Origin: Paracoccus yeei ATCC BAA-599
GTDB lineage: Bacteria > Pseudomonadota > Alphaproteobacteria > Rhodobacterales > Rhodobacteraceae
Assembly: GCF_000622145.1 (NCBI RefSeq)
Contig: NZ_KK211403.1
Coordinates: 131,210-195,209 of the forward strand
Length of the DNA stretch: 64,000 bases
Direction of reading: 5' to 3'
This document shows, piece by piece, positions 14,372 to 22,356 of the stretch. The notes beneath the pieces were generated by a model. That model worked only from the letters and a program-made list of their open reading frames with translations, did not search any database and was not told the origin of the DNA. Within the stretch, counting starts at the first letter, position 1; each line of letters opens with the position of its first letter. The position numbers and the translations under genes were made by a program.

Positions 14372-16762
14372 GTGGCGCAAGACGATATCCAGGGGCAGCC
14401 CGCGCCGGGGGAACTGCCGGCGGTCGAAACCCTGGACCCGGCCGCGGCCGCGGATGAGGTTGCCGCGCTGGTCGATGAATTGCAGCGCGCCAATACCGCT
14501 TATCACGCCGATGACGCACCCTTCATCAGCGATGCGGATTACGATGCCAGGAAGCGCCGGCTGGCCGAGATCGAGGCGCGCTTTCCCGAACTCGCCAGCC
14601 GCGACAGCCCGACGGGCCAGGTCGGCGCGGCGCCGGACAGCCGCTTCGGCAAGGTGCGCCACGCGCTGCCGATGCTGTCGCTGGAAAACGCCTTCGACGA
14701 GGCCGACGTGCGCGCCTTCGTCCAGCGTGTGCGATCCTTCCTGAATCTCGGCGCCGATCATCCCCTTGCCTTCACGGGCGAGCCCAAGATCGACGGGCTG
14801 TCGCTGTCCCTGCGGTACGAGGCGGGCGCGCTGGTGCTGGCCTCGACACGGGGCGACGGCGCGGTGGGCGAGAACGTGACCGCGAATGCCCGCACCATCG
14901 CCGACATTCCCCAGACGCTGCAGGGCAAGGACATTCCCGACGTGCTTGAGATTCGCGGCGAAGTCTACATGACGCACGAGGATTTCCAGGCGCTGAACCA
15001 GGCCGGAACCGGCCGCGTCTTTGCCAACCCGCGCAACGCCGCGGCGGGGTCGCTGCGCCAGCTCGACCCTGCGGTGACGGCCTCGCGTCCGCTGCGCTTT
15101 TTCGCCTACGCCTGGGGCGAACTCAGCGCGCCCCTGTCCGAAACGCAGTGGGACGCCGTGCAGCGCCTGGGCGCGATGGGGTTTCAGACCAATCCGCTGA
15201 TGGCGCTGTGCCCCACGGTCGCGGACATGCTGGCGCTGTGGGCGCGGGTCGAACAGATGCGCGCGACCTTGGGCTATGACATCGACGGGGTGGTCTACAA
15301 GGTCAACGACCTGGCATGGCAGGCGCGGCTGGGGATGCGCTCGACCACGCCCCGCTGGGCGCTGGCCCACAAGTTCCCCGCCGAACGCGCCTGGACGCGG
15401 CTGGAAGCGATCGACATTCAGGTCGGCCGCACCGGCGCGCTGAGCCCGGTCGCGCGGCTGACCCCGGTGACGGTGGGCGGCGTCGTCGTCTCGAACGCCA
15501 CGCTGCACAACGAGGATTACATCGCCGGCCGCGGCGCCGACGGGCGCGAGATCCGGGGCGGCAAGGATATCCGCGTCGGCGATTGGGTCGAGGTCTATCG
15601 CGCGGGCGACGTGATCCCCAAGGTGGCCGACGTGGACCTGTCGCGCCGTCCGCCCGACGCGCAACCCTATGCCTTTCCCGACAGCTGCCCCGACTGCGGC
15701 TCGCCCGCGATCCGGGAAGAGGGCGACTCGGTCCGGCGCTGCACGGGCGGTTTGATCTGCCCGGCGCAGGCGGTTGAAAAGCTGCGCCATTTCGTCTCGC
15801 GTCCTGCCTTCGACATCGAGGGGCTGGGGGCCAAGCAGATCGAACTGTTCCATCGCCTGGGGTGGATCGCCGAGCCGGCGGATATCTTCACCCTGGCCGA
15901 CCGCGATGCCGAGGGCGCAAAGCTGCTTTCCGACGCGCGGCCCGAGGTGGACGACGATCTGCTGGTCTCGCTGGGCGTCGAAAAGCTGCAGCTTTCCAAT
16001 TCAAGCCATGAGACGGCCTTGCGGCGCCTGTCGCAGACACCGCTTTCCGCGATCAAGGGATGGGGCGAGAAAAGTGCGGCCAGCCTGTTCCAGGCGATCC
16101 GCCGCAAGCGCGAGATCCCGATGGCGCGGCTGCTGTTCGGGCTGGGCATCCGCCATGTGGGCGAGGTGGCGGCCGCTGACCTGTCCCGGCATTTCCGGTC
16201 CTGGGATGCGCTGGTGCAGGGGCTGGACCGTGCCCGTCCGGCGGCCCTGGCCCATCGCGCAGCGGATGTCGCCGCCGCCGCCGAGCGGGTGGCCGCCGCC
16301 GCCGAGGGCCGGCGCGCCCGCATCAGCGAGGCGCGGGCCGCGGCGCTTGACGCGAACGCGGTCCCGCCGGATGCCGCCTCTGCCTGGGACGATCTGATCT
16401 CTGCCAACGGCATCGGACCGACACTCGCGATGTCGCTCTCCGACGCCTTCGCCAACCCGAAGGAGCGCGCGGCCATCGACCGCCTGCTGGCTTTCCTGAC
16501 CGTCATTCCGCCCGAGGCGCGGGCCACCGACAGCGCCATCACCGGCAAGACCCTGGTGTTTACCGGCACCCTTGAAAAGATGACCCGGGCCGAGGCCAAG
16601 GCCCGGGCCGAGGCGCTTGGCGCCCATGTCGCGGGCTCGGTTTCGGCCAAGACGGACCTGCTGATCGCGGGGCCCGGGGCCGGGTCCAAGGCCAGGAAGG
16701 CGGCCGAACTGGGCATCACCGTCATCGACGAGGACGAATGGCTGGCGCTGGCAAGGGGGTGA
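14372..16762 (+). CDS. ligA: NAD-dependent DNA ligase LigA
   Basis: LigA seals nicks during replication and repair, using NAD. The protein from the GTG is 796 residues, against 671 in E. coli. The adenylated lysine is Lys139 in GEPKIDGLSL. The OB fold, the four-cysteine zinc finger (CPDCGSPAIREE, then RRCTGGLICPAQ), helix-hairpin-helix repeats and a C-terminal BRCT domain (TGKTLVFTGTLEKMTRAEA) are all present in order. The extra length lies in two insertions. One follows ADIFTLADRD (about 45 residues up to GWGEKSAAS). The other is an Ala-rich stretch between SWDALVQGL and ANGIGPTLA. The GTG at 14372 is chosen for its GGAGG; an ATG at 14324 would add 16 residues. The stop overlaps the possible GTG start of recG. 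Confidence 0.96.
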   Translation: MAQDDIQGQPAPGELPAVETLDPAAAADEVAALVDELQRANTAYHADDAPFISDADYDARKRRLAEIEARFPELASRDSPTGQVGAAPDSRFGKVRHALPMLSLENAFDEADVRAFVQRVRSFLNLGADHPLAFTGEPKIDGLSLSLRYEAGALVLASTRGDGAVGENVTANARTIADIPQTLQGKDIPDVLEIRGEVYMTHEDFQALNQAGTGRVFANPRNAAAGSLRQLDPAVTASRPLRFFAYAWGELSAPLSETQWDAVQRLGAMGFQTNPLMALCPTVADMLALWARVEQMRATLGYDIDGVVYKVNDLAWQARLGMRSTTPRWALAHKFPAERAWTRLEAIDIQVGRTGALSPVARLTPVTVGGVVVSNATLHNEDYIAGRGADGREIRGGKDIRVGDWVEVYRAGDVIPKVADVDLSRRPPDAQPYAFPDSCPDCGSPAIREEGDSVRRCTGGLICPAQAVEKLRHFVSRPAFDIEGLGAKQIELFHRLGWIAEPADIFTLADRDAEGAKLLSDARPEVDDDLLVSLGVEKLQLSNSSHETALRRLSQTPLSAIKGWGEKSAASLFQAIRRKREIPMARLLFGLGIRHVGEVAAADLSRHFRSWDALVQGLDRARPAALAHRAADVAAAAERVAAAAEGRRARISEARAAALDANAVPPDAASAWDDLISANGIGPTLAMSLSDAFANPKERAAIDRLLAFLTVIPPEARATDSAITGKTLVFTGTLEKMTRAEAKARAEALGAHVAGSVSAKTDLLIAGPGAGSKARKAAELGITVIDEDEWLALARG

Positions 16763-18861
16763 CGCACGCCGGCGCAGGTCGCCCGCCCGCCCTGTTTCCG
16801 CTGTTCGCGGGGCTCGAGACCCTGCCGGGGGTCGGGCCCAAGGCGGCCGAAGCCTTTGCCCAGATGGGCGTGACGCGCCCGCGCGACCTGATCCTGACGC
16901 TGCCCCATTCCGGCATACGCCGCCGCCGCATCGCCCGGCTGGCCGAGGCCCGCCCGCCCGAGATCGTGACGCTGGTCGTCCGGGTCGAGCGTGTGGGCCC
17001 GCCTCCGGCCAAGGGCAGGCCCTGGCGAGTGTTCGTGTCGGACGGCGTGTCGGACCTGCAACTGGTGTTCTTCCATGCGCATCGCGACTGGATCGAAAAG
17101 CAGCTGCCGGCGGGTGCCCGGCGCCTGATCTCGGGCAGGCTGGAACTGTTCGACGGCATGGCGCAGATGGTCCATCCCGACCATATCGGCCCTGAAGCCT
17201 CGGACCCGCCCCCGGATTTCGAGCCGGTCTATCCGCTTTCGGGCCGGCTGACCCAGGGCGTGGTGCAAAAGGCCGTGCGCGCCGCCCTGACGCGCCTGCC
17301 CGAGGTGGGGGAGTGGATCGACCCGTCGGTCGTCGCGCGCGAGGGCTGGCCGGGCTGGCACCAGGCCTTGGCGCAGGCCCATGCGCCGCAGGGCATGGCG
17401 AACCTTGCCCCGACCGATCCGGCCCGGGTGCGGCTGGCTTATGACGAACTTTTCGCCCATCAGCTGACACTCGCGCTGCTGCGCCGGGACCGTCGCCGCC
17501 TGCCGGGGATCGTGACGCAGGGCGACGGGCGGCTGCGGGCACGGGTTCTGGCGGGCCTGCTCTGGCCCCCGACCGGCGCGCAGGACCGGGCCGTCGCCGA
17601 GATCGCCGCCGACATGGCCGCGCCCCGCCGGATGAACCGGCTGCTGCAGGGCGACGTGGGCGCGGGCAAGACTCTGGTCGCGTTCCTTGCGCTGCTCAAC
17701 GCGGTCGAGGCGGGCGGGCAGGGCGTCCTGATGGCCCCGACCGAGATCCTGGCCCGCCAGCATTTCCGCGCGCTTGAGCCGCTGGCGCGGCTCGCGGGGA
17801 TCCGGCTCGAGGCGCTGACCGGGCGGGACAAGGGCGACGCGCGCGCCAACATCCTGACCGACCTGGCCGAGGGGCGCATCGACATCCTGGTCGGTACCCA
17901 TGCGGTGTTTCAGAAAACCGTCGCCTTCCACGACCTGCGGCTGGCCATCATCGACGAACAGCACCGCTTTGGCGTGAACCAGCGGATGGAACTGGGCAGC
18001 AAGGGCAACGGCCTGCCGCCCGACATGCTGGTGATGACGGCGACGCCGATCCCGCGTTCCCTGGCGCTGGCGCAATTCGGCGACATGGAGCTGTCGGTGC
18101 TGGACGAAAAACCGCCGGGACGACAGCCGATCAGGACCACGGTGATCGCCGCCTCGCGCCTTGCGGAGGTGGTGGACCATCTGGCGCGGGCGCTGGATCA
18201 GGGTGCCCGGGCCTATTGGGTCTGTCCCCTGGTCGAGGAAAGCGAGGCCGTGGACCTGACCGCCGCCGAGGCGCGCTTCAAGATGCTGCGCGCGCGGTTC
18301 GGCGATGCCGTGCGGCTGGTCCACGGCCAGATGCCGCCCGAGGAGCGCGACGCCGCCATGGCGGATTTCGCCGCCGGCCGCGCGGGCATCCTGGTCGCGA
18401 CGACGGTGATCGAGGTCGGCGTGGACGTGCCCGAGGCCACCATCATGGTGATCGAGCGGGCCGAAAGCTTTGGTCTTGCCCAGCTTCACCAGCTGCGCGG
18501 CCGGGTCGGCCGCGGCTCGGGTGCGTCAAGCTGCCTGTTGATGTATCAGGAACCGCTAAGCGAAACCGGCCGCCGCCGCCTGTCCATCCTGCGCGAAACC
18601 GAGGACGGGTTTCGCATCGCGCAGGAGGATCTTGAGATGCGGGGCGCGGGCGACGTGATCGGCACGGCGCAATCGGGCCTGCCGCGCTTTCGCATCGCCG
18701 ACCTGGAACGACAGGCCGGGCTGATGGCGCTGGCGCGCAGGGACGCGCAGGCCTTCCTGGACCGCGACCCGGCGATGACCGGGGAACGCGCCCCCGCGGT
18801 CCGATTGCTGCTGTGGCTGATGGAGCAGGACCGCGCCATCCGGCTGATCGCGGCAGGCTGA
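16738..18861 (+). CDS. recG: ATP-dependent DNA helicase RecG
   Basis: RecG is a superfamily-2 helicase that remodels stalled forks and branched DNA. The 707-residue product has an N-terminal wedge/OB domain (about 1-170). Helicase motifs follow: Walker A GDVGAGKTLVA near 305, the DExH box IIDEQHRFGV near 405, TATPIPRSLAL, and VATTVIEVGVDVPEAT with HQLRGRVGRG toward the end. Two starts are possible: ATG 16738, overlapping ligA by 25 bases, or GTG 16759, overlapping the ligA stop. Family N-termini near RPPALFPLFAGLETLPGVGP fit either. It is translationally linked to ligA, so repair functions are grouped here. Confidence 0.96.
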   Translation: MAGAGKGVTHAGAGRPPALFPLFAGLETLPGVGPKAAEAFAQMGVTRPRDLILTLPHSGIRRRRIARLAEARPPEIVTLVVRVERVGPPPAKGRPWRVFVSDGVSDLQLVFFHAHRDWIEKQLPAGARRLISGRLELFDGMAQMVHPDHIGPEASDPPPDFEPVYPLSGRLTQGVVQKAVRAALTRLPEVGEWIDPSVVAREGWPGWHQALAQAHAPQGMANLAPTDPARVRLAYDELFAHQLTLALLRRDRRRLPGIVTQGDGRLRARVLAGLLWPPTGAQDRAVAEIAADMAAPRRMNRLLQGDVGAGKTLVAFLALLNAVEAGGQGVLMAPTEILARQHFRALEPLARLAGIRLEALTGRDKGDARANILTDLAEGRIDILVGTHAVFQKTVAFHDLRLAIIDEQHRFGVNQRMELGSKGNGLPPDMLVMTATPIPRSLALAQFGDMELSVLDEKPPGRQPIRTTVIAASRLAEVVDHLARALDQGARAYWVCPLVEESEAVDLTAAEARFKMLRARFGDAVRLVHGQMPPEERDAAMADFAAGRAGILVATTVIEVGVDVPEATIMVIERAESFGLAQLHQLRGRVGRGSGASSCLLMYQEPLSETGRRRLSILRETEDGFRIAQEDLEMRGAGDVIGTAQSGLPRFRIADLERQAGLMALARRDAQAFLDRDPAMTGERAPAVRLLLWLMEQDRAIRLIAAG

Positions 18862-18911
18862 CAGCGCAAATCGCTGGAAAAGGTGGGATTCACCGCACCG
18901 CCAAAAACCAT

Positions 18912-18937
18912 GTTCCATGGATGTTCTCACAAAGTTC
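18912..18937 (+). promoter_or_regulatory. Tandem LexA (SOS) boxes: three GTTC half-sites at 11-bp spacing
   Basis: GTTC occurs at 18912, 18923 and 18934, each separated by exactly seven bases. GTTC-N7-GTTC is the SOS box described for alphaproteobacteria such as Rhodobacter and Rhizobium. Here two boxes share the middle half-site. A GAAC at 18961 creates an 8-bp inverted repeat with the middle site (GTTCTCAC 18923-18930, GTGAGAAC 18957-18964). The array ends 55 bases before the ATG of the small membrane protein gene. Confidence 0.65.
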
Positions 18938-18992
18938 TTTACTTTTCCGTGATTCGGTGAGAACAAAGCATAAACAACCGTGGAGAACCGAC

Positions 18993-19100
18993 ATGAATCG
19001 CGACACTCTCTCCGACTTGCTGGGCGTCATTGCCATTTCCGTCACGGCGGTGCTGGTGTTTTCCCTGCCATCCGTCATGCCTGTGGCGATGGTGGCCTGA
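18993..19100 (+). CDS. Small single-pass membrane protein, probably SOS-regulated
   Basis: A 35-residue protein: a short polar N-terminus (MNRDTLSDLLG) and one hydrophobic helix running almost to the C-terminus (VIAISVTAVLVFSLPSV, then MPVAMVA). A GGAG site (18982-18985) precedes the ATG at good spacing. The gene has its own apparent regulatory array (three GTTC half-sites, 18912-18937) and its own Rho-independent terminator (19192-19218), so it looks like an independent unit rather than a chance ORF. Size, topology and SOS-type control recall SidA of Caulobacter (29 residues), which blocks division at the membrane. I claim no sequence homology. If it is not an SOS protein, it is a small membrane protein of unknown role. 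Confidence 0.6.
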   Translation: MNRDTLSDLLGVIAISVTAVLVFSLPSVMPVAMVA

Positions 19101-19191
19101 TCCTTCCCGACCTTCCCTGTTCCTGCCCCGCGCTCGCAGCCTTGCCTTGGGCTGCCCGGATCGTTCCCGTGAACCGGATGCGCGCAACTTG

Positions 19192-19218
19192 CCGGCCCTT
19201 TGGGGCCGGTTTTCTTTT
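19192..19218 (+). terminator. Rho-independent terminator of the small membrane protein gene
   Basis: Stem CCGGCCC/GGGCCGG (19192-19198 with 19203-19209), a 4-base loop and a T-rich tail (19210-19218, eight T of nine). It lies about 90 bases after the stop and just before the convergent scaffold gene end. Confidence 0.85.
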
Positions 19219-19233
19219 GTGCAAGATCGGGGA

Positions 19234-19671
19234 TCAGGACGCCGAGGCGTCGATCGCGCCCAGCGTCGCATCCCACGCGAGCAGGATCGAGGCATGGCGG
19301 TTCGGGAATTCGCGCGCAGGCAGCAGCGTCTCCAGCGCCTCGAAGGGGGCGCCGGGTGCCGGGCCGCCCGATTTCAGCATGGCCACAAGCTGGTCGCGGG
19401 CAGCGGCGATCTCGTCCCGTGACCGTCCCACGACGGCGCCCCCCAGCACCCCGGCCGAGGCCTGGCCCAGGGCGCAAGCGCGAACCTCCTGCGCGAAATC
19501 GGCGATGCGGCCGTCCTGCATCGCGACATGCGCGGTGACCGACGATCCGCATTGCGGCGACCGCTTGTGCGCGCTGCCGGTCGGCGCGGCCAGCTTGCCA
19601 AGATGCGGAATGTCCGAGGCCAGCGCCAGGATCCGCTGGGAATAAAGCTGCATCAGGTCGCTGTCGGACAT
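19234..19671 (-). CDS. Fe-S cluster scaffold-like protein (NifU/SufU N-terminal type)
   Basis: A 145-residue IscU/SufU-fold protein. It retains two of the three family cysteines: SPQCGSSVTAH near residue 41 and EVRACALGQASAG near 65. The third (RxKC in SufU) is absent, as the corresponding segment reads NRHASILLAWDA. The Asp after the first cysteine is also replaced by Ser. This matches an alphaproteobacterial subgroup whose cluster-binding ability is unclear. The gene is divergent from hisI with 60 bases between starts. It may help Fe-S or sulfur transfer, but that is inference. Confidence 0.82.
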   Translation of the reverse strand: MSDSDLMQLYSQRILALASDIPHLGKLAAPTGSAHKRSPQCGSSVTAHVAMQDGRIADFAQEVRACALGQASAGVLGGAVVGRSRDEIAAARDQLVAMLKSGGPAPGAPFEALETLLPAREFPNRHASILLAWDATLGAIDASAS

Positions 19672-19731
19672 GGTCTTTCCCTTGGGCTGCGCCGGGATTA
19701 GATAGGCATCGCACCGCGGAAAGGAAAGCCG

Positions 19732-20091
19732 ATGTTCGACCCCGCCAGCCTGAAATATGACGCTCAGGGCCTGATTCCCGCCGTCGCGCAGGATCATCGG
19801 TCGGGCGAGGTCCTGATGGTCGCGTGGATGAACGCGGATGCCGTGGCGCGCACGCTGAAGACGGGGCGCGTGACGTATTGGTCACGCTCGCGCCAGGCGT
19901 TCTGGGTCAAGGGTGAAAGCTCGGGTCATGCGCAGACGCTGGTGGAACTGCGGGTCGATTGCGACCGCGACTGCCTGCTGGCCCTGGTCGAGCAGACCGG
20001 CCCGGCCTGCCACACCAACCGGCGGTCCTGCTTTTACACCGCCATTCGCGACGGCGCCGAGGTGGTCATCATGGAGCCATCAGAGGCCTAG
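19732..20091 (+). CDS. hisI: Phosphoribosyl-AMP cyclohydrolase HisI
   Basis: HisI catalyses the third step of histidine synthesis, opening the adenine ring of phosphoribosyl-AMP with zinc. The 119-residue product is the stand-alone form, without a HisE pyrophosphohydrolase domain. The conserved blocks are AWMNADAVARTLKTG, YWSRSRQAFWVKGESSGH and DCDRDCLLALVEQTGPACH. The last holds metal-site cysteines, and SCFYTAI follows. It overlaps the end of the convergent gluQ by 12 bases. Confidence 0.97.
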   Translation: MFDPASLKYDAQGLIPAVAQDHRSGEVLMVAWMNADAVARTLKTGRVTYWSRSRQAFWVKGESSGHAQTLVELRVDCDRDCLLALVEQTGPACHTNRRSCFYTAIRDGAEVVIMEPSEA

Positions 20092-20931
20092 CATCCTGCG
20101 GATGTCGGCGGGCGTCGCGCCCTCGGCCCGGTAAAGCCGCAGGGCGCGCGCGTCGTCGCGCTTGGCAAGGCGCTTGCCGGCCGCGTCCCGGATCAGGCGG
20201 TGGTGATGATAGCGCGGCACCGGCAGGTCCAGCAGGCGTTGCAGCAGCACATGGATATGGGTGCTGTCCAGCAGGTCCTTGCCGCGCGTGACCAGGGTGA
20301 TGCCCTGCGCCGCGTCATCCACCACGACCGACAGGTGATAGCTGGTCCCCATGCCGCGCCGCGCCAGCACCACGTCCCCGACGCCTGCCACGAAGTCGGC
20401 CGCGCTTAGCCGGTGCGGGATGCCGGGGGCAATGTTCTCATCCTCGAAAGCGATTTCCCCAAGGTTCAGATGCGCCAGCGCCGCCGCCGCGTTCAGGCGG
20501 ATCGCGTCCCCCGGCCCGGCCTCGGCCATGCTGCGATGGCGGCAGGTGCCGGGATAGACCGGGCCGTCGGGCCCGATCACCGGCGCGCCTTCCTGTGGGG
20601 CCGAAAGCGCCGCGCGGATATCGGCGCGGCGGCAATGGCAGGGATAGGTCAGGCCCAGCGCCGCCAGCCGGTCCAGCGCCGCCCGATAGGCCGGCAGGCG
20701 GTCGGACTGGCGCATCACCGGCAGCGGCCAGCCGAGGCCCAGCCAGTGCAGGTCCTCGGCGATCATCGTCTCGTATTCCGGGCGGCAGCGGCTTTGGTCG
20801 ATGTCCTCGATCCGCAGCAGGAAGCGGCCCGGGGCGGCGAGGTTGGCGGCCACCAGCGCGGCATAGGCATGGCCCAGGTGCAGCGGCCCCGTGGGCGACG
20901 GGGCGAAGCGGGTTACTGCGTCGTCAGCCAT
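20080..20931 (-). CDS. gluQ: Glutamyl-Q tRNA(Asp) synthetase GluQ
   Basis: GluQ is a truncated glutamyl-tRNA synthetase paralogue that attaches glutamate to queuosine in tRNA-Asp. The 283-residue length equals the catalytic domain only, with no anticodon-binding domain. The class I signatures are FAPSPTGPLHLGHAYAAL near residue 10 and the KRLAKRDDARAL lysine loop near 250. Zinc-type cysteines occur in YPCHCRRADI and GTCRHR. It begins inside the end of trmFO (19-base overlap), so the two tRNA genes are coupled. Confidence 0.95.
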   Translation of the reverse strand: MADDAVTRFAPSPTGPLHLGHAYAALVAANLAAPGRFLLRIEDIDQSRCRPEYETMIAEDLHWLGLGWPLPVMRQSDRLPAYRAALDRLAALGLTYPCHCRRADIRAALSAPQEGAPVIGPDGPVYPGTCRHRSMAEAGPGDAIRLNAAAALAHLNLGEIAFEDENIAPGIPHRLSAADFVAGVGDVVLARRGMGTSYHLSVVVDDAAQGITLVTRGKDLLDSTHIHVLLQRLLDLPVPRYHHHRLIRDAAGKRLAKRDDARALRLYRAEGATPADIRRMLGL

Positions 20932-22250
20932 GCCTGGAAATCCGCCTTGGCGCGATCGGTATAGGCCGGATAGCGGTCCTTGCGCCCCTTGCGGCCGCCG
21001 CGCATCTCGTCCAGCGGCGGGTAGAGGCCGAAGTTCACGTTCATCGGCTGAAAGGTCCTGGCATCGGCGCCGCCGGTGATGTGGTTGACCAGCGCCCCCA
21101 TCGAGGTGGTGGGCGGCGGCGGGGCCAAGTCGCGTCCCAGCGCCTCGGCGGCGGCCATGCGGCCGGCGAGCAGGCCCATGGCGGCGGATTCGACATAGCC
21201 CTCGACCCCCGTGACCTGGCCGGCGAAGCGCAGGTTCGGGCGCGCGCGCAGCCGCAGCCGGTCGTCGATCAGCCTGGGGGCGTTCAGGAAGGTGTTGCGG
21301 TGGATGCCGCCCAGCCGCGCGAAGCTGGCGTTCTGCAAACCGGGAATACGGCGAAAAACATCAACTTGCGCGCCATATTTCATCTTGGTCTGGAAGCCCA
21401 CGATATTATAGAGCGTGCCGAGCGCATTGTCGCGCCGCAGCTGGACCACGGCATAGGGCTTTTCGGCCGGGTTGTGGGCATTGGTCAGGCCGACCGGCTT
21501 CATGGGGCCATGGCGCAGAGTCTCGCGCCCGCGCTCGGCCATGACCTCGATCGGCAGGCAGCCGTCGAAATAGCCGGCCGTTTCGCCCTCGTGGAACTCG
21601 GTCTTCTCCGCCGCCAGCAGCGCGTCGATGAAGCGGTCGTAATCCTCGCGCGTCATCGGGCAGTTGATATAGGCGGTGCGCTCTTCCTCGGTTTCGCCCT
21701 TGTCATAGCGGCTTTGACGCCAGCAGACCGACATGTCGATGGTGTCGGCGTGGACGATGGGGGCAATGGCGTCGAAAAAGGCCAGCGCGCCTTCGCCCGT
21801 CGCCTGCAGGATCGACTGGCCGAGCGCGGCCGAGGTCAGCGGTCCGGTGGCGACGATCCAGCGGCCCTTGTCGGGCAGTTCGGTCACTTCCCCCGGCGCG
21901 AAGCTGACCAGAGGCTGATCGCGCAGCGCTTGGGTCACGGCGGCGGAAAAGGCGTCGCGGTCCACGGCCAGGGCGCCGCCCGCCGGCAGGCGGTGGCGGT
22001 CGGCCATCTCCATGATCAGCCCGCCCGCCGCGCGCATTTCCCAATGCAGCTGGCCCACGGCGTTCATGCGGTCGTCGTCCGAACGGAAGCTGTTCGAGCA
22101 GACCATTTCCGCGCAGTCGCCGGTGCGATGGGCGAAGGTTTCGACGGCCGGGCGCATCTCGTGCAGGACCACCGGCACGCCGGCGCGGGCGATCTGCCAG
22201 GCGGCTTCCGAACCGGCAAGGCCGGCACCGATGATGTGGATCGGTTCCAT
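20913..22250 (-). CDS. trmFO: Methylenetetrahydrofolate-tRNA-(uracil-5-)-methyltransferase TrmFO
   Basis: TrmFO makes 5-methyluridine 54 in the T-loop of tRNAs, using methylene-tetrahydrofolate and FAD rather than S-adenosylmethionine. The 445-residue product begins with the FAD Rossmann motif IIGAGLAGSEAAWQ. It has the family blocks GDCAEMVCSNSFRSDD, DMSVCWRQSRYDKG, LPIEVMAERGRETLRHGPMK and GQVTGVEGYVESAAMGLL. The ATG at 22250 has an AAAGGAAT site. TrmFO is found in Firmicutes and some alphaproteobacteria in place of TrmA. The gene is followed by gluQ in the same direction. Confidence 0.97.
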   Translation of the reverse strand: MEPIHIIGAGLAGSEAAWQIARAGVPVVLHEMRPAVETFAHRTGDCAEMVCSNSFRSDDDRMNAVGQLHWEMRAAGGLIMEMADRHRLPAGGALAVDRDAFSAAVTQALRDQPLVSFAPGEVTELPDKGRWIVATGPLTSAALGQSILQATGEGALAFFDAIAPIVHADTIDMSVCWRQSRYDKGETEEERTAYINCPMTREDYDRFIDALLAAEKTEFHEGETAGYFDGCLPIEVMAERGRETLRHGPMKPVGLTNAHNPAEKPYAVVQLRRDNALGTLYNIVGFQTKMKYGAQVDVFRRIPGLQNASFARLGGIHRNTFLNAPRLIDDRLRLRARPNLRFAGQVTGVEGYVESAAMGLLAGRMAAAEALGRDLAPPPPTTSMGALVNHITGGADARTFQPMNVNFGLYPPLDEMRGGRKGRKDRYPAYTDRAKADFQAWLTTQ

Positions 22251-22304
22251 GGTATTCCTTTCGCGTCCGGCGCGCGTCATAGCATTCCGCCGCGCCATGA
22301 GAAA

Positions 22305-22331
22305 GGGCGGCACCCGCAGGGGATGCCGCCC
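22305..22331 (-). terminator. Terminator after rplY
   Basis: Read on the minus strand: GGGCGGCA (22331-22324), an 11-base loop, TGCCGCCC (22312-22305), then TTTC. The stem has 8 perfect pairs but the T tract is short. It lies 26 bases after the rplY stop. Confidence 0.6.
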
Positions 22332-22356
22332 GATCCGGTTCAGCCGGAGGCCGAAA

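Noticed and set aside
13424..15853. Open frame of about 800 codons on the minus strand across ctrA and ligA
   Set aside because: It is antisense to two certain genes and has the composition of a high-GC shadow; the sense frames have full family signatures.
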